DNA from: an uncultured Eubacteriales bacterium
GTDB lineage: Bacteria > Bacillota > Clostridia > Christensenellales > QALW01
Direction of reading: 5' to 3'
DNA length: 54,231 bases
NCBI GenBank assembly: GCA_900552055.1
Contig: URYI01000002.1
Coordinates: 1 to 54,231 of the forward strand
Shown one piece after another: positions 45,624 to 54,231 of the stretch. The position numbers and the translations under genes were made by a program. The notes below the pieces were generated by a model, which was not told the origin of the DNA, searched no databases, and saw only the letters and a list, made by a program, of their open reading frames with translations. Every line of letters begins with the position of its first letter. Within the stretch, counting starts at the first letter, position 1.

Positions 45624-48062
45624 ATGCCCTTAGTACTTAAACCGGCGGTAAAAAGTTCTCTTATAGAGACAGATAAGGTTAAGCTGCTGGCTGATACGCT
45701 CAAAATTTCCCGGCCTTTAGCGGAGGTATTATATACCCGCGGCTATATTCTTCCTGAACAGGCGCAGGCTTTTTTGCATCCGCAGGCGCAGGCTTTTTTT
45801 GATCCCATGCTGCTTACCGATATGCCTCAGGCCTGTGAGCTGATAAATAAGCATATAAAAAATAACAGCAGGATTGTGGTTTACGGCGATTATGACGTGG
45901 ACGGAGTCTGTGCCAGCGCCATAGTTTATCTGGCCTTAAAGAAAGCAGGCGCCGATATAAATTACTATATCCCCGACAGGCACCAGGAGGGCTATGGCCT
46001 GAATGAAGCGGCCATGCAGGCCGTAGCGGGCAAATATGATTTGCTTATATCAGTGGACTGCGGCATATCCTCATATAAAGAGGTGGAACTGGGCAAAAGC
46101 CTGGGGATGGATATAGTCATTACCGACCATCACAGTCTCCCGGAGCGTCTGCCCGACTGTATATGCGTTGACCCTAAGCGTCCGGGCGGCCAGCCATACA
46201 GCGAGCTTTGCGGCGCGGGCGTTGCCTTTAAGCTGGTAAGCGCGCTTTTTGGAGAGGCTGAAGGATTGGAGTATATAGACTTAGCCGCTATTGCGACAAT
46301 AGCGGATATTGTCCCTCTGACGGGTGAGAACCGCCAGATAGTACGCCTGGGGCTGGACAGAATACATAAAGCGGAGCGTGAAGGGCTGGCTGCGCTGGCG
46401 GAGGCCGCCGGAGCGGATATTAAGGGGCTTTCCGCCTCAGATATAGCTTTTACTTTAGCTCCCCGCTTAAATGCCGCAGGACGGCTGGAAAGCGCCTCAA
46501 AAAGCCTGGAACTGCTTATAAATCCGGATAAGGCCGAGGAAAATGCCCAGCTGCTTAACAGCTTAAATATTGAAAGGCAGGAAATAGAAAAAGAGATATA
46601 TCAGAGCGCTGTACAGATGGCGGGCACTTCAGGACAGATCAGGGACGCCAAGATAATAGTGCTTGCCAGCCAGGACTGGGATAAAGGGGTAATAGGCATA
46701 GTTGCTTCAAGGATGGTTGAACGCTTTCACAGGCCGTGCATACTTTTTGCGCTGGAAAATGGTCTGGCGACAGGTTCAGGACGCAGCGTGCAGGGCGTAA
46801 ATATGTTTGAGATGCTGTGCCGTTTTTCAGATTACTTTATAAAATTCGGCGGGCATGAGATGGCGGCGGGTATGACTCTTAAAGAGGAACTGCTGGAGGA
46901 ATTGTCCTCCGGTTTGGACGATTATATAAAGGAAAATATCAATCCCAAATGCTTTTATCCCTCGGCTAAATATGATGCGCGGGCGGATATAAGCGAGATT
47001 ACGCCCAGGGTATGCGAGGAGCTTAAGCTTTTTGAGCCGTTCGGCATGGGCAATCCTACGCCTAAATTCCGCTTTGACGGGCTTAAACCGGCCAATATAC
47101 GCGTAATAGGCAAGAACAGCAATCATTTAAAGGCCAGCTTTTGCAGCGACACTACGGCCATAGAAGGCATAGCCTACAGCTATATGAACAGCGGCATAGA
47201 ATTGAATCAGGATTTTGATTATACTGTAATAGCTTCGCCCATGCTGAGCAGGTGGAATGATATAACCAGCGTGCTTTTAAGGCTGGACGCGGCCAGTGCC
47301 GAGCTGAATGAAAGCAGGCTGCTTGCTTTAATTGAGCGGGACTGCGATTTGATTATGCGCTCCTTCTATTCTCAATTTGCTTTGGACGGAGAGGGAGACG
47401 AGGGAATGGAGGAAGAGGATTTTTCACAGTTCTGTGAGCGTCTGGATGAATTTATGCAGGAGGATATTTCAGGCACGGCGGTGCTTTGTTCGCATCCGGA
47501 TATGTGCATCAGATTAGTTAAGCTGCTGCGGGCGCAGTCTCCGCGCACGGATATTGCTTTTTATACTTCGCTGGGCATGACGGGGGGCTATAATATATTT
47601 CTCATAGGGCCGGATTTTTCTAAAATCAATCTGGACGGCTACAGCAGCGTTTTTATAGCCGGAGCGCCGTTGAATACTGTACGCTTTCTCTCTGAGCAAT
47701 TCCCATATGCGGATTTTTATGTTTATACGGGGGCAGAAGCAGAAAAGCTCAGGCCGGAATATAATAATATTTCCAGGGAGCAGATGGGCCGTGCCTTTAA
47801 GCTGCTTAAGCATACCTGCCGGCAGTCAGCTTTGTTTTTGACCAGGGACAATCTGATTATGACGGCGCACAGCCTGGATGGGAGCATGCCTCCGGCCTTT
47901 CTCGCTTTTGCATTGGATGTGTTCCTGCAGCTGGGTTTTTTTGCAGAGGAATCGGGCAACCATTTGACATTTATCAAAATTAGTCCTAATATAAAGCAAA
48001 CGGAATTGCAGAGCAGCACAATATACAGCGGTATAACGCAGTTTCTGAAGCAGCAGGCATAA
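45624..48062 (+). CDS. recJ: Single-stranded-DNA exonuclease RecJ
   Basis: An 812-residue DHH-family 5'-3' exonuclease. The DHH core shows Y-G-D-Y-D-V-D-G-V-C, D-C-G-I-S, I-T-D-H-H-S-L-P and I-A-T-I-A-D-I-V. The DHHA1 region G-V-I-G-I-V-A-S-R ... G-S-G-R-S and F-G-G-H-E-M-A-A-G-M follow. The C-terminal ~250 residues (after residue 560) are an extension as in Bacillus/Clostridium RecJ. It works in recombination and mismatch repair. The start ATG is 10 nt after AAAGAGG. Confidence 0.95.
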   Translation: MPLVLKPAVKSSLIETDKVKLLADTLKISRPLAEVLYTRGYILPEQAQAFLHPQAQAFFDPMLLTDMPQACELINKHIKNNSRIVVYGDYDVDGVCASAIVYLALKKAGADINYYIPDRHQEGYGLNEAAMQAVAGKYDLLISVDCGISSYKEVELGKSLGMDIVITDHHSLPERLPDCICVDPKRPGGQPYSELCGAGVAFKLVSALFGEAEGLEYIDLAAIATIADIVPLTGENRQIVRLGLDRIHKAEREGLAALAEAAGADIKGLSASDIAFTLAPRLNAAGRLESASKSLELLINPDKAEENAQLLNSLNIERQEIEKEIYQSAVQMAGTSGQIRDAKIIVLASQDWDKGVIGIVASRMVERFHRPCILFALENGLATGSGRSVQGVNMFEMLCRFSDYFIKFGGHEMAAGMTLKEELLEELSSGLDDYIKENINPKCFYPSAKYDARADISEITPRVCEELKLFEPFGMGNPTPKFRFDGLKPANIRVIGKNSNHLKASFCSDTTAIEGIAYSYMNSGIELNQDFDYTVIASPMLSRWNDITSVLLRLDAASAELNESRLLALIERDCDLIMRSFYSQFALDGEGDEGMEEEDFSQFCERLDEFMQEDISGTAVLCSHPDMCIRLVKLLRAQSPRTDIAFYTSLGMTGGYNIFLIGPDFSKINLDGYSSVFIAGAPLNTVRFLSEQFPYADFYVYTGAEAEKLRPEYNNISREQMGRAFKLLKHTCRQSALFLTRDNLIMTAHSLDGSMPPAFLAFALDVFLQLGFFAEESGNHLTFIKISPNIKQTELQSSTIYSGITQFLKQQA

Positions 48063-48220
48063 TATATGGAATTGCTTTGCTTTAAAGGGTAATATAATTA
48101 CCTGCTGTTTATGGGAAAATTTGATATAAAAGCGGGACTGCCGGAGCGCTATGCAATCGGCCGTATAATTTGCGCATAATATAGATATATAAAGCTTTCA
48201 GCTGAAAAGGGGTGAGATAT

Positions 48221-50380
48221 ATGAAAGACGAACTTATGAAAAAAGCAAGAGAAAAATACAATGAAAAGGACTGCCAAAGCATAGAGCGCGCGTATGACTT
48301 TGCCGAGAAGGCCCATAGCTCTCAAAAGCGTGCGTCGGGTGAGCCTTATATATCTCATCCGACCCAGGTAGCCTTGATTCTTATGGATCTTAATATGGAC
48401 GCAGCAACTATCCAGGCGGGCCTGCTGCACGACGTAATAGAAGATACTCCATATGAATATGCGGATATTGAAAGGGAGTTCGGAAGCGAAGTGGCGGCGC
48501 TGGTAGACGGCGTTACCAAACTGAACAGGATAACCTTTGATTCAAAGGAAGAACAGCAGGCAGAAAGCCTGAGGAAAATGTTTATAGCTACCGCTAAGGA
48601 TACGAGGGTAATCCTTGTAAAGCTGGCGGACAGGCTGCATAATATTCGCACCCTTTCCAGTCTGCCCCCTGAAAAGCAGATAGCTATAGCAAATGAAACT
48701 CTGGAAATCTACGCGCCTCTTGCCAATCGTCTTGGTATATATCAAATCAAATGGGAACTGGAGGACGATTCTCTCAGATATCTTGACCCTGAAGCCTATT
48801 TCAGCATATATAACGGTATACATCAGAAGCGGGCCGAACGGGAGGAATATATTAAAAGGGTCATAGATATGATGAGGCCCAAGCTGGAGGAGGCGGGGAT
48901 AAAAGCCGACATCTACGGGCGCGCCAAGCATTTTTACAGCATATACCGCAAGATGAAGGCGCATAATGTGGGCATAGATCAGATTTACGACCTCACTGCT
49001 GTGCGTATTATTGTGGATTCGGAAAAGGACTGCTACGGCGCTTTGGGCATAGTGCATACCATGTTCAAGCCCATGCCCGGACGGTTCAAGGATTATATTG
49101 CAATGCCCAAGGCTAATATGTACCAGTCTCTGCACACTACGGTAATAGGGCCTAACGGTACGCCGTTTGAAATCCAGATCCGCACTCATGAAATGCATGA
49201 GACTGCCGAATACGGAATAGCCGCTCATTGGAAATATAAAGAGGGCAATGCAAATAAAAAGAGCAGCATGGATGAAAAAATGGCCTGGCTGCGCAAGATG
49301 CTGGAATATGAAGCAGATTCCAGGGACTCGCGCGAGTTTATAGAGAGCGTGCGCACCGACCTTTTCAGCGACGAGGTGTTTGTTTTTACGCCCAGAGGAG
49401 ATGTTATTGATTTGCCGGCGGGCTCTACGCCTCTGGATTTTGCGTATGCCATTCATTCGGCCATAGGACATAAATGCATAGGCGCTAAAATTAACGGCCG
49501 TATAGTGACGCTTGACGCGCAGCTTAAGACGGGGGACATAGTTGAAATTATGACTTCCTCTTCTCCTCACGGACCGAGCAGGGACTGGCTGAATATAGTC
49601 AAGACCAACGAAGCTAAATCCAAGATACGTCAGTGGTTTAAAAAGGAGCTGCGGGAAGAGAATATTGTCAAAGGCCGGGATATGCTTGAAAAGGAAGCCA
49701 AGCGGCAGGGCTATTCCCTCTCTTCTCTTATGAAAAGCGAGTGGCTGGAGCCTATATTTAAAAGATATAAGCTTCAGAGCACAGACGATTTATACGCTTC
49801 GGTGGGCTATGGCGGATTGACCATGAACCAGGTGCTTATGCGGCTTATTGAGGAATACCGCAAAGAGCATAAGATTATAAAGGCTGAGAATGAAAGCGAG
49901 GGCGAACAAGCACACAAAAAGCCCCATTCCATCCTTAAATCCAAAACTGACGTAATAGTAAAGGGCCAGGAGGATATGCTTGTGCGCTTTGCGCGCTGCT
50001 GCAATCCCGTGCCGGGAGACGATATAGTAGGTTATATAACCCGCGGCAGAGGAGTGTCCATTCACAGGAAGGACTGCAACAATTTATCTGACTTTGAGCC
50101 TGAGCGGGAAATAGAAGTTGCCTGGGCAGTTGAAGGGGATTCGGAATATGCTGCGGGCATACAGATGCTCTGTTATGACAGGGCGGGCATACTGGTGGAT
50201 ATTTCTAATCAGATATATCAGAATCAGTTAAGCATGCTCTCTATTAACGCGCAGGCTAAAAACGGTCTGGCCAATATAACCATGACGGTAGAAATAAAGA
50301 ATACAGCGCAGCTTCAGCAGCTTATCAAGACCCTTAAGAAGATAAGCGGCGTTATTGAAGTTTACAGAATGAATCAATAG
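48221..50380 (+). CDS. relA: Bifunctional (p)ppGpp synthetase/hydrolase Rel
   Basis: A 719-residue protein. It has an HD hydrolase domain with H-D-V-I-E-D-T (about residue 70), a synthetase domain with [14 protein letters not shown], a TGS domain (F-V-F-T-P-R-G-D-V), and a C-terminal zinc-finger/ACT region with C-C-N-P-V-P-G-D. Both active sites look intact, so it can make and remove the stringent-response alarmone. An AAAAGGGG site precedes the ATG at 48221; a GTG 9 nt upstream was rejected. The gap from 48063 to 48220 holds only a short AT hairpin. Confidence 0.96.
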   Translation: MKDELMKKAREKYNEKDCQSIERAYDFAEKAHSSQKRASGEPYISHPTQVALILMDLNMDAATIQAGLLHDVIEDTPYEYADIEREFGSEVAALVDGVTKLNRITFDSKEEQQAESLRKMFIATAKDTRVILVKLADRLHNIRTLSSLPPEKQIAIANETLEIYAPLANRLGIYQIKWELEDDSLRYLDPEAYFSIYNGIHQKRAEREEYIKRVIDMMRPKLEEAGIKADIYGRAKHFYSIYRKMKAHNVGIDQIYDLTAVRIIVDSEKDCYGALGIVHTMFKPMPGRFKDYIAMPKANMYQSLHTTVIGPNGTPFEIQIRTHEMHETAEYGIAAHWKYKEGNANKKSSMDEKMAWLRKMLEYEADSRDSREFIESVRTDLFSDEVFVFTPRGDVIDLPAGSTPLDFAYAIHSAIGHKCIGAKINGRIVTLDAQLKTGDIVEIMTSSSPHGPSRDWLNIVKTNEAKSKIRQWFKKELREENIVKGRDMLEKEAKRQGYSLSSLMKSEWLEPIFKRYKLQSTDDLYASVGYGGLTMNQVLMRLIEEYRKEHKIIKAENESEGEQAHKKPHSILKSKTDVIVKGQEDMLVRFARCCNPVPGDDIVGYITRGRGVSIHRKDCNNLSDFEPEREIEVAWAVEGDSEYAAGIQMLCYDRAGILVDISNQIYQNQLSMLSINAQAKNGLANITMTVEIKNTAQLQQLIKTLKKISGVIEVYRMNQ

Positions 50381-50390
50381 GATATCAGTT

Positions 50391-50840
50391 ATGAGAGCAG
50401 TCGTTCAAAGAGTAACTAAAGCGTCAGTAAGCGTTGAGGGCCGGGAAATTTCGCATATAGATGACGGGATGCTTGTCCTTATTGGCGTAGGGCAGACAGA
50501 TACTGCCGGTGACGTCCAATATATCGCGGATAAATTAGCCGGCCTGCGCATATTTACAGACAGTGCCGGGAAAATGAATTTATCCTTATCCGAAATAAAC
50601 GGAGCTGTCCTGGCCGTTTCCCAGTTTACCCTTTATGGGGACGCCCGCAAGGGCAGACGGCCTTCTTTTTCCGAGGCGGCGCCTCCTGAAAACGCTCAGA
50701 GGTTATACGAGGATTTAACAGAAGCGCTTAAGGCCCGCGGACTGGCTGTTAAAACAGGCGTATTCGGAGCAGATATGCAGATAAGCCTTGTTAATGACGG
50801 GCCGGTGACTATACTGCTGGACAGTTCTAAATTATTCTAG
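50391..50840 (+). CDS. dtd: D-aminoacyl-tRNA deacylase
   Basis: A 149-residue DTD with the N-terminal M-R-A-V-V-Q-R-V, the S-Q-F-T-L-Y-G-D motif and the cross-subunit N-D-G-P-V-T motif. It clears D-amino acids and glycine mischarged on tRNA. The length is normal. It lies 10 nt after relA, an order conserved in Firmicutes. Confidence 0.97.
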   Translation: MRAVVQRVTKASVSVEGREISHIDDGMLVLIGVGQTDTAGDVQYIADKLAGLRIFTDSAGKMNLSLSEINGAVLAVSQFTLYGDARKGRRPSFSEAAPPENAQRLYEDLTEALKARGLAVKTGVFGADMQISLVNDGPVTILLDSSKLF

Positions 50841-50865
50841 CCAACTATACAAAAGAGGTTTATAT

Positions 50866-51501
50866 ATGGAGATTTTTGCTACTCATACCGGACTTTTAAA
50901 AGTAAACACCTATATTCTTTATGATGGGAAGGACGCTGCCATAATTGACCCAGGCGGAAATCATAAGCGGCTTTTAATGGAATTGGAGCAGAGAGGGCTG
51001 CAATTAGGACACATTCTTCTGACGCACGGCCATTTTGACCATATAGGCGCGGTCGCCCCCCTTAAAGAGGTTACGGGCGCGCAAATATATATACATCCGC
51101 TGGATGCGCAAATGCTTCACGATCCGGAATTAAGCCTGGCGTCTGAATTTTCCCGCCGGGAGATTCCTCCGACGGAGGCCGACCGCCTTATTAACGACGG
51201 GGACATAATAGAACTTCCTTTTGCAGATATAAAAGTGCTGCATACACCCGGCCATACCCGCGGAGGGGTCTGCTATGTAACTGACAATATGATTTTTTCG
51301 GGTGATACTCTGTTTAATTCCTCCATTGGGAGAACGGATTTTCCCGGAGGGGATTATGATACCTTGGTGGACTCCATACGCAATAAGCTTTTTACGCTGG
51401 AAGGAGATTATATAGTTTATCCGGGGCACGACCGCAGCACGACTCTTGACCATGAAAAGGCGGAGAATCCATTTTTAGGCTTTGGCTGGGATAAAAAATG
51501 A
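50866..51501 (+). CDS. Metallo-beta-lactamase fold hydrolase (glyoxalase II-like)
   Basis: A 211-residue zinc hydrolase. T-H-G-H-F-D-H (about 57-63), H in H-T-P-G-H-T, D in F-S-G-D-T-L-F and H in Y-P-G-H-D give the two-metal site. It may act on hydroxyacyl-glutathione-like or other thioesters; the substrate is unknown. It overlaps hemZ by 4 nt. Confidence 0.93.
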   Translation: MEIFATHTGLLKVNTYILYDGKDAAIIDPGGNHKRLLMELEQRGLQLGHILLTHGHFDHIGAVAPLKEVTGAQIYIHPLDAQMLHDPELSLASEFSRREIPPTEADRLINDGDIIELPFADIKVLHTPGHTRGGVCYVTDNMIFSGDTLFNSSIGRTDFPGGDYDTLVDSIRNKLFTLEGDYIVYPGHDRSTTLDHEKAENPFLGFGWDKK

Positions 51502-52967
51502 GAATATTTCTTGATTCCAATGCTCCTGAATTTTTTAATGATATTTCCGAGAGTATACGGGCATTTTATCCCCAGGCGGATATAAGCATTGAGCAGCCGG
51601 GCGCAGATTTTGTTCTGCGGCTTTCGCTTGTTTTAGAGAGCGGGAAAATTAAATGCAGCTCCCTGTTTTTCCGAACAGGGGAATCTTCTCCTGCGGGGGA
51701 GGCGGAATGCAGTTTTGATATTGATTCGGGAAACAACCCGCTTATACTCAAGCGCATGCGCAAGCGCGCCGCTAAGCTGTCTGTATTCAGGCTGCTGTCC
51801 GGGATAGCTGATATAAAATTGCCTTGGGGGTCGTTAACGGGTATACGGCCCACAAAGCTTATATATGAGCGGACCGGCAAGGACAGAGATTCGATAATAA
51901 GGGAACTCACTGATATTTATGCCGTGGACAGGGAAAAAGTTGAATTGCTTTTGAGAATAGTGGACGCCCAGCGCCCTTATATAAAGCCCGAAAAAGATGC
52001 GGTTGATATTTATGTCGGTATCCCTTTTTGCAGAACACGGTGCGTTTACTGCTCCTTTGCTTCAATAGACGCAACTAAGGGAGAGCGTTTAATACCCGGT
52101 TATATGCAGGCGCTTATTAAAGAAATACGCGCGATGGCAGAGCTGATACGCGAATGTCATAAGCGCGTCAGATGCCTGTATATCGGAGGCGGTACGCCTA
52201 CCGCTCTGGACGACGGCAGCTTTGAGGAATTGCTTTCCGAGCTGAATGTTTTTACGCCTTACTGTGAATATACCGTCGAGGCTGGCAGGCCGGATACGAT
52301 AACCTTTAAAAAGTTAGAACTTATAAAGCGCGCGGGTGCGCATAGGATAAGCATAAATCCCCAGAGCATGAATATGCGCACGCTGGAGCTTATCGGCCGC
52401 CGCCATACGCCTGAAGAAATATGCGATTGCTTTGAATTGGCAAGGACTTTTAATTTTAAATGCATAAACGCGGATATAATAGCGGGCTTGCCGGGGGAAA
52501 GCCTGGAGGATTTTAACTATACGCTGGAACAGGTGAAAAAGCTTTCCCCGCAGAATATAACCGTACATACGCTTGCAATTAAAAAGGGCTCGGCGCTTGC
52601 GCAGTCCCTGGGGAGAGAGCCGGCAATTAATATAATATCTCAGGAACAGGCCGGGCGCATGGTAGAAACTGCCAGGGAAACGCTGGAAAAAGACCGATAC
52701 AATCCATATTATCTTTACAGGCAGAAGTATCAGGCGGGTAATTTAGAGAATGTAGGCTATGCGCTCAAGGGGCTTGAATGCGTTTATAATATAGATATTA
52801 TGGAGGAAACCACGGATATTCTGGCATTGGGAGCGGGGGGCATATCCAAACGGATATTTCCGCAAAACGGCCGGATAGAGCGCGCTCCCAACTGCAAAAA
52901 TATAAACGACTACATAAGCCGGGTGGACGAGATGATAGCGCGGAAAAAAGCGCTGTTTGAAAATTGA
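51498..52967 (+). CDS. hemZ: Coproporphyrinogen dehydrogenase HemZ (radical SAM)
   Basis: A 489-residue protein. The N-terminal ~170 residues are the HemZ-type extension. The radical SAM motif C-R-T-R-C-V-Y-C-S-F follows G-I-P-F (near residue 177), then G-G-G-T-P-T and I-I-A-G-L-P-G-E. HemZ-type proteins are annotated as oxygen-independent coproporphyrinogen oxidase-like; a role in heme synthesis here is not supported by other nearby genes. Its order with dtd, the MBL hydrolase and hisS is typical of Clostridia. Confidence 0.93.
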   Translation: MRIFLDSNAPEFFNDISESIRAFYPQADISIEQPGADFVLRLSLVLESGKIKCSSLFFRTGESSPAGEAECSFDIDSGNNPLILKRMRKRAAKLSVFRLLSGIADIKLPWGSLTGIRPTKLIYERTGKDRDSIIRELTDIYAVDREKVELLLRIVDAQRPYIKPEKDAVDIYVGIPFCRTRCVYCSFASIDATKGERLIPGYMQALIKEIRAMAELIRECHKRVRCLYIGGGTPTALDDGSFEELLSELNVFTPYCEYTVEAGRPDTITFKKLELIKRAGAHRISINPQSMNMRTLELIGRRHTPEEICDCFELARTFNFKCINADIIAGLPGESLEDFNYTLEQVKKLSPQNITVHTLAIKKGSALAQSLGREPAINIISQEQAGRMVETARETLEKDRYNPYYLYRQKYQAGNLENVGYALKGLECVYNIDIMEETTDILALGAGGISKRIFPQNGRIERAPNCKNINDYISRVDEMIARKKALFEN

Positions 52968-53246
52968 TTGACGGCCGGGCGGTTTTAATTATTTTACGGA
53001 TATATACTAGAGAAAATGAGGACGGTTTGGCCTTGGAGCCGGGCCGTTTTCCCGCTAAGCCGTTTAAAGGTCACCCCGGAAGTGAAGCTTGCGCTGAGCG
53101 GAGCTTTTGCCCGGCTCAGCGGCGGACGGCCGTAAACGCTTAATTTAAACTGAGAGTAAAACTTTTACACAGGCAAGGGAGGATTATTTATGAGCCGGCA
53201 AGTAAAATAATATAAAAGGGAAAGATGGCTTTGGCGCATAAACCGC
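52968..53246 (+). other. Intergenic region with strong hairpins, possible structured RNA
   Basis: No standard gene is seen. Strong secondary structure is visible: ACGG...CCGT around 53033-53048, AGCCGTTTA...TAAACGCT (about 53058-53140) and, inside it, GCTGAGC/GCTCAGC (53093-53120). It may be a small RNA such as 6S-like RNA, which lies near hisS-aspS in some Firmicutes, or an upstream part of the hisS leader. I could not match any consensus. Confidence 0.3.
53190..53210 (+). CDS. Six-codon micro-ORF with strong ribosome binding site
   Basis: ATG-AGC-CGG-CAA-GTA-AAA-TAA, encoding M-S-R-Q-V-K, lies 7 nt after a near-perfect AAGGGAGG site (53175-53182). It precedes the T-box promoter and contains no His or Asp codon, so it is not a classical attenuator peptide. 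It may be a relic of a lost gene start or a regulatory micropeptide. Confidence 0.3.
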   Translation: MSRQVK

Positions 53247-53275
53247 TTGCCATAAAGGATTTTATCATATAAAAT
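53247..53275 (+). promoter_or_regulatory. Promoter of the hisS T-box leader
   Basis: TTGCCA (53247-53252), a 17-nt spacer and TAAAAT (53270-53275). The predicted transcript starts near 53283, just before the T-box stem I sequence. Confidence 0.75.
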
Positions 53276-53282
53276 ATTATTA

Positions 53283-53513
53283 GCTAAAATATTATCAGCG
53301 TGATGACGGGAAGAGTAAGAAACTGATTTTACAAAAGAGAAAGGGAGCCGGGGCTGAAAGCTCTCTGGTAAAATAGTTTTCTGAAGGACATCCCTGAGCG
53401 GGCGTATTCCGGCGTTAACGGTAATTTTAAGTGGGCGTATTTATTTTTATATACGCAAGCGGGGTGGCACCGCGGGCAGAAGCCCGTCCCCGGAGCTAAG
53501 AGGTGTTTTTTTT
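53283..53513 (+). promoter_or_regulatory. T-box riboswitch of hisS
   Basis: The leader has the stem I start G-A-T-G-A-C-G-G-G-A-A-G-A-G-T-A, a specifier region around 53387-53391, the conserved T-box sequence GGTGGCACCGCGG (53463-53475), a CGGGC/GCCCG hairpin, and a terminator with CACC/GGTG pairing and a T8 run (53506-53513). Uncharged tRNA binding would favour the antiterminator and allow hisS transcription. The specifier reads CAT (His, 53389-53391), but GAC (Asp) overlaps it. Confidence 0.92.
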
Positions 53514-53537
53514 ATATAAATTTCAGGAGGGACTTTT

Positions 53538-54231
53538 ATGGCTGCTGTAATTACTCAGGCCCCCAAGGGAACAAAAGACGTATTGCCGTCAGAGGTATAT
53601 AAATGGCATGAGCTGGAGCGCATAATAAGGGAATTAGCGGAGAACTATGGATTTTATGAATTGCGCACTCCCACCTTTGAGCATACCGAGCTTTTTTTGA
53701 GAAGCGTAGGGGATACTACGGATGTAGTGCAAAAGGAGATGTATACCTTTAACGATAAGGGCAACCGCAGCATTACTCTTAAACCGGAGGGCACGGCTTC
53801 AACTGTGCGCGCTTTTCTTGAGCACGGCTTATATAATCAGCCTCTGCCCTTAAAGACATATTATTTTACGCCGGTATTCCGCTATGAACGCCCTCAGGCA
53901 GGCAGGCTCAGGGAGCACCATCAGTTTGGCGTGGAGGTTTTTGGCGCTCCGGAGGCTACGCTGGACGCAGAGCTGATAGCTTTTGCCCTGAATATATTTA
54001 AAAATATCGGCATAAATGATTTGTCTGTAAATATAAACAGCATAGGCTGTCCCGCTTGCCGTAAAAATTATAATGAAGCGCTTATGGCATTTTTGTCCGG
54101 CAAAAGGGAAAAGCTCTGTTCTACCTGCAAGGAGCGCCTGGAGCGCAATCCTTTAAGGGTACTGGACTGCAAAGTGCCTTCCTGCCGCGAAGAGCTTAAG
54201 GATGTGCCGGTTATATTGGATTATCTCTGTC
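53538..54231 (+). CDS. hisS: Histidyl-tRNA synthetase (5' part, runs off the window)
   Basis: The first 231 codons of HisRS are present. It begins A-P-K-G-T-K-D-V-L-P, the standard class II start. Motif 2 F-R-Y-E-R-P-Q-A-G-R-L-R-E-H-H-Q-F follows. A C-P-A-C...C-S-T-C...C-K-V-P-S-C set near residues 172-219 suggests a zinc-binding insertion. It charges tRNA-His. The gene is intact up to the window edge and is controlled by the T-box upstream. GGAGGG precedes the ATG. Confidence 0.97.
   Translation, partial: MAAVITQAPKGTKDVLPSEVYKWHELERIIRELAENYGFYELRTPTFEHTELFLRSVGDTTDVVQKEMYTFNDKGNRSITLKPEGTASTVRAFLEHGLYNQPLPLKTYYFTPVFRYERPQAGRLREHHQFGVEVFGAPEATLDAELIAFALNIFKNIGINDLSVNINSIGCPACRKNYNEALMAFLSGKREKLCSTCKERLERNPLRVLDCKVPSCREELKDVPVILDYLC

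Noticed and set aside
48542..49570. 342-codon frame antisense to relA
   Set aside because: It is fully contained in relA, and its composition (many His, Tyr, Arg) is typical of antisense artefacts.
52968..53000. TTGACG after hemZ as the -35 of a leader promoter
   Set aside because: No convincing -10 lies at 16-18 nt; the promoter at 53247 is much better.

Overview
The window holds two unlike genomic segments joined at about position 22,530-22,565. The left 22.5 kb is AT-rich. It encodes an LPS-type heptosyltransferase, an LCP ligase, efp-accB-accC, lepA, and several unfamiliar proteins with a short N-terminal F-K/Q motif. This combination suggests a Gram-negative-type gut Cyanobacteriota relative (Vampirovibrionia/Gastranaerophilales, formerly Melainabacteria). 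That is an inference from gene content and style, not from a marker phylogeny. The right 31.7 kb is clearly richer in G+C and carries a classic Clostridia gene order: clpC-mcsB-mcsA-ctsR, polC, mutS2, SCIFF peptide and maturase, secDF, recJ, relA, dtd, hemZ, and a T-box leader followed by hisS. The two halves most likely come from different organisms and were joined in assembly.

Left segment. 1-8.6 kb: two nitroreductases, a probable metal efflux permease, a tandem kinase-like protein, a small Cys-rich protein, an unknown 433-residue protein, an LCP protein and a GT9 glycosyltransferase. 8.6-14.3 kb: a small Gly-rich ORF with a strong promoter but no clean start, a membrane-anchored AAA+ ATPase, an unknown protein, adenine deaminase and LepA. 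14.4-17.0 kb: efp, accB and accC (translation and fatty-acid synthesis). 17.0-18.0 kb: a frameshifted glycine-zipper protein and tRNA-Gly(CCC). 18.2-21.75 kb: a compact Mu/Tn7-like DDE transposon (transposase, MuB/TnsC-like ATPase, an orphan recombinase core-binding domain and an HTH protein), preceded by a 10-bp-phased inverted array of TTGCAC/GTGCAA sites. 21.85-22.53 kb: a membrane protein without a visible start codon, ending at the junction.

Right segment. The ctsR operon runs leftward behind a perfect CtsR operator and codes for protein-quality control (arginine kinase McsB, adaptor McsA, ClpC unfoldase). Running rightward are polC, a U32 protease-like protein, mutS2, an OmpR/HK pair with an HtrA protease, a small TIGR04086-type membrane protein, and scfA/scfB (RiPP precursor and radical-SAM maturase separated by a strong terminator). 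These are followed by a gamma carbonic anhydrase, secD/secF (SecF has a large Ser/Ala-rich insertion), recJ, relA, dtd, an MBL hydrolase and hemZ. Last come a structured leader with a T-box and the start of hisS, which runs off the window.

The items most worth following up are the junction, the transposon with its phased array and orphan recombinase domain, and the tandem kinase-like protein.
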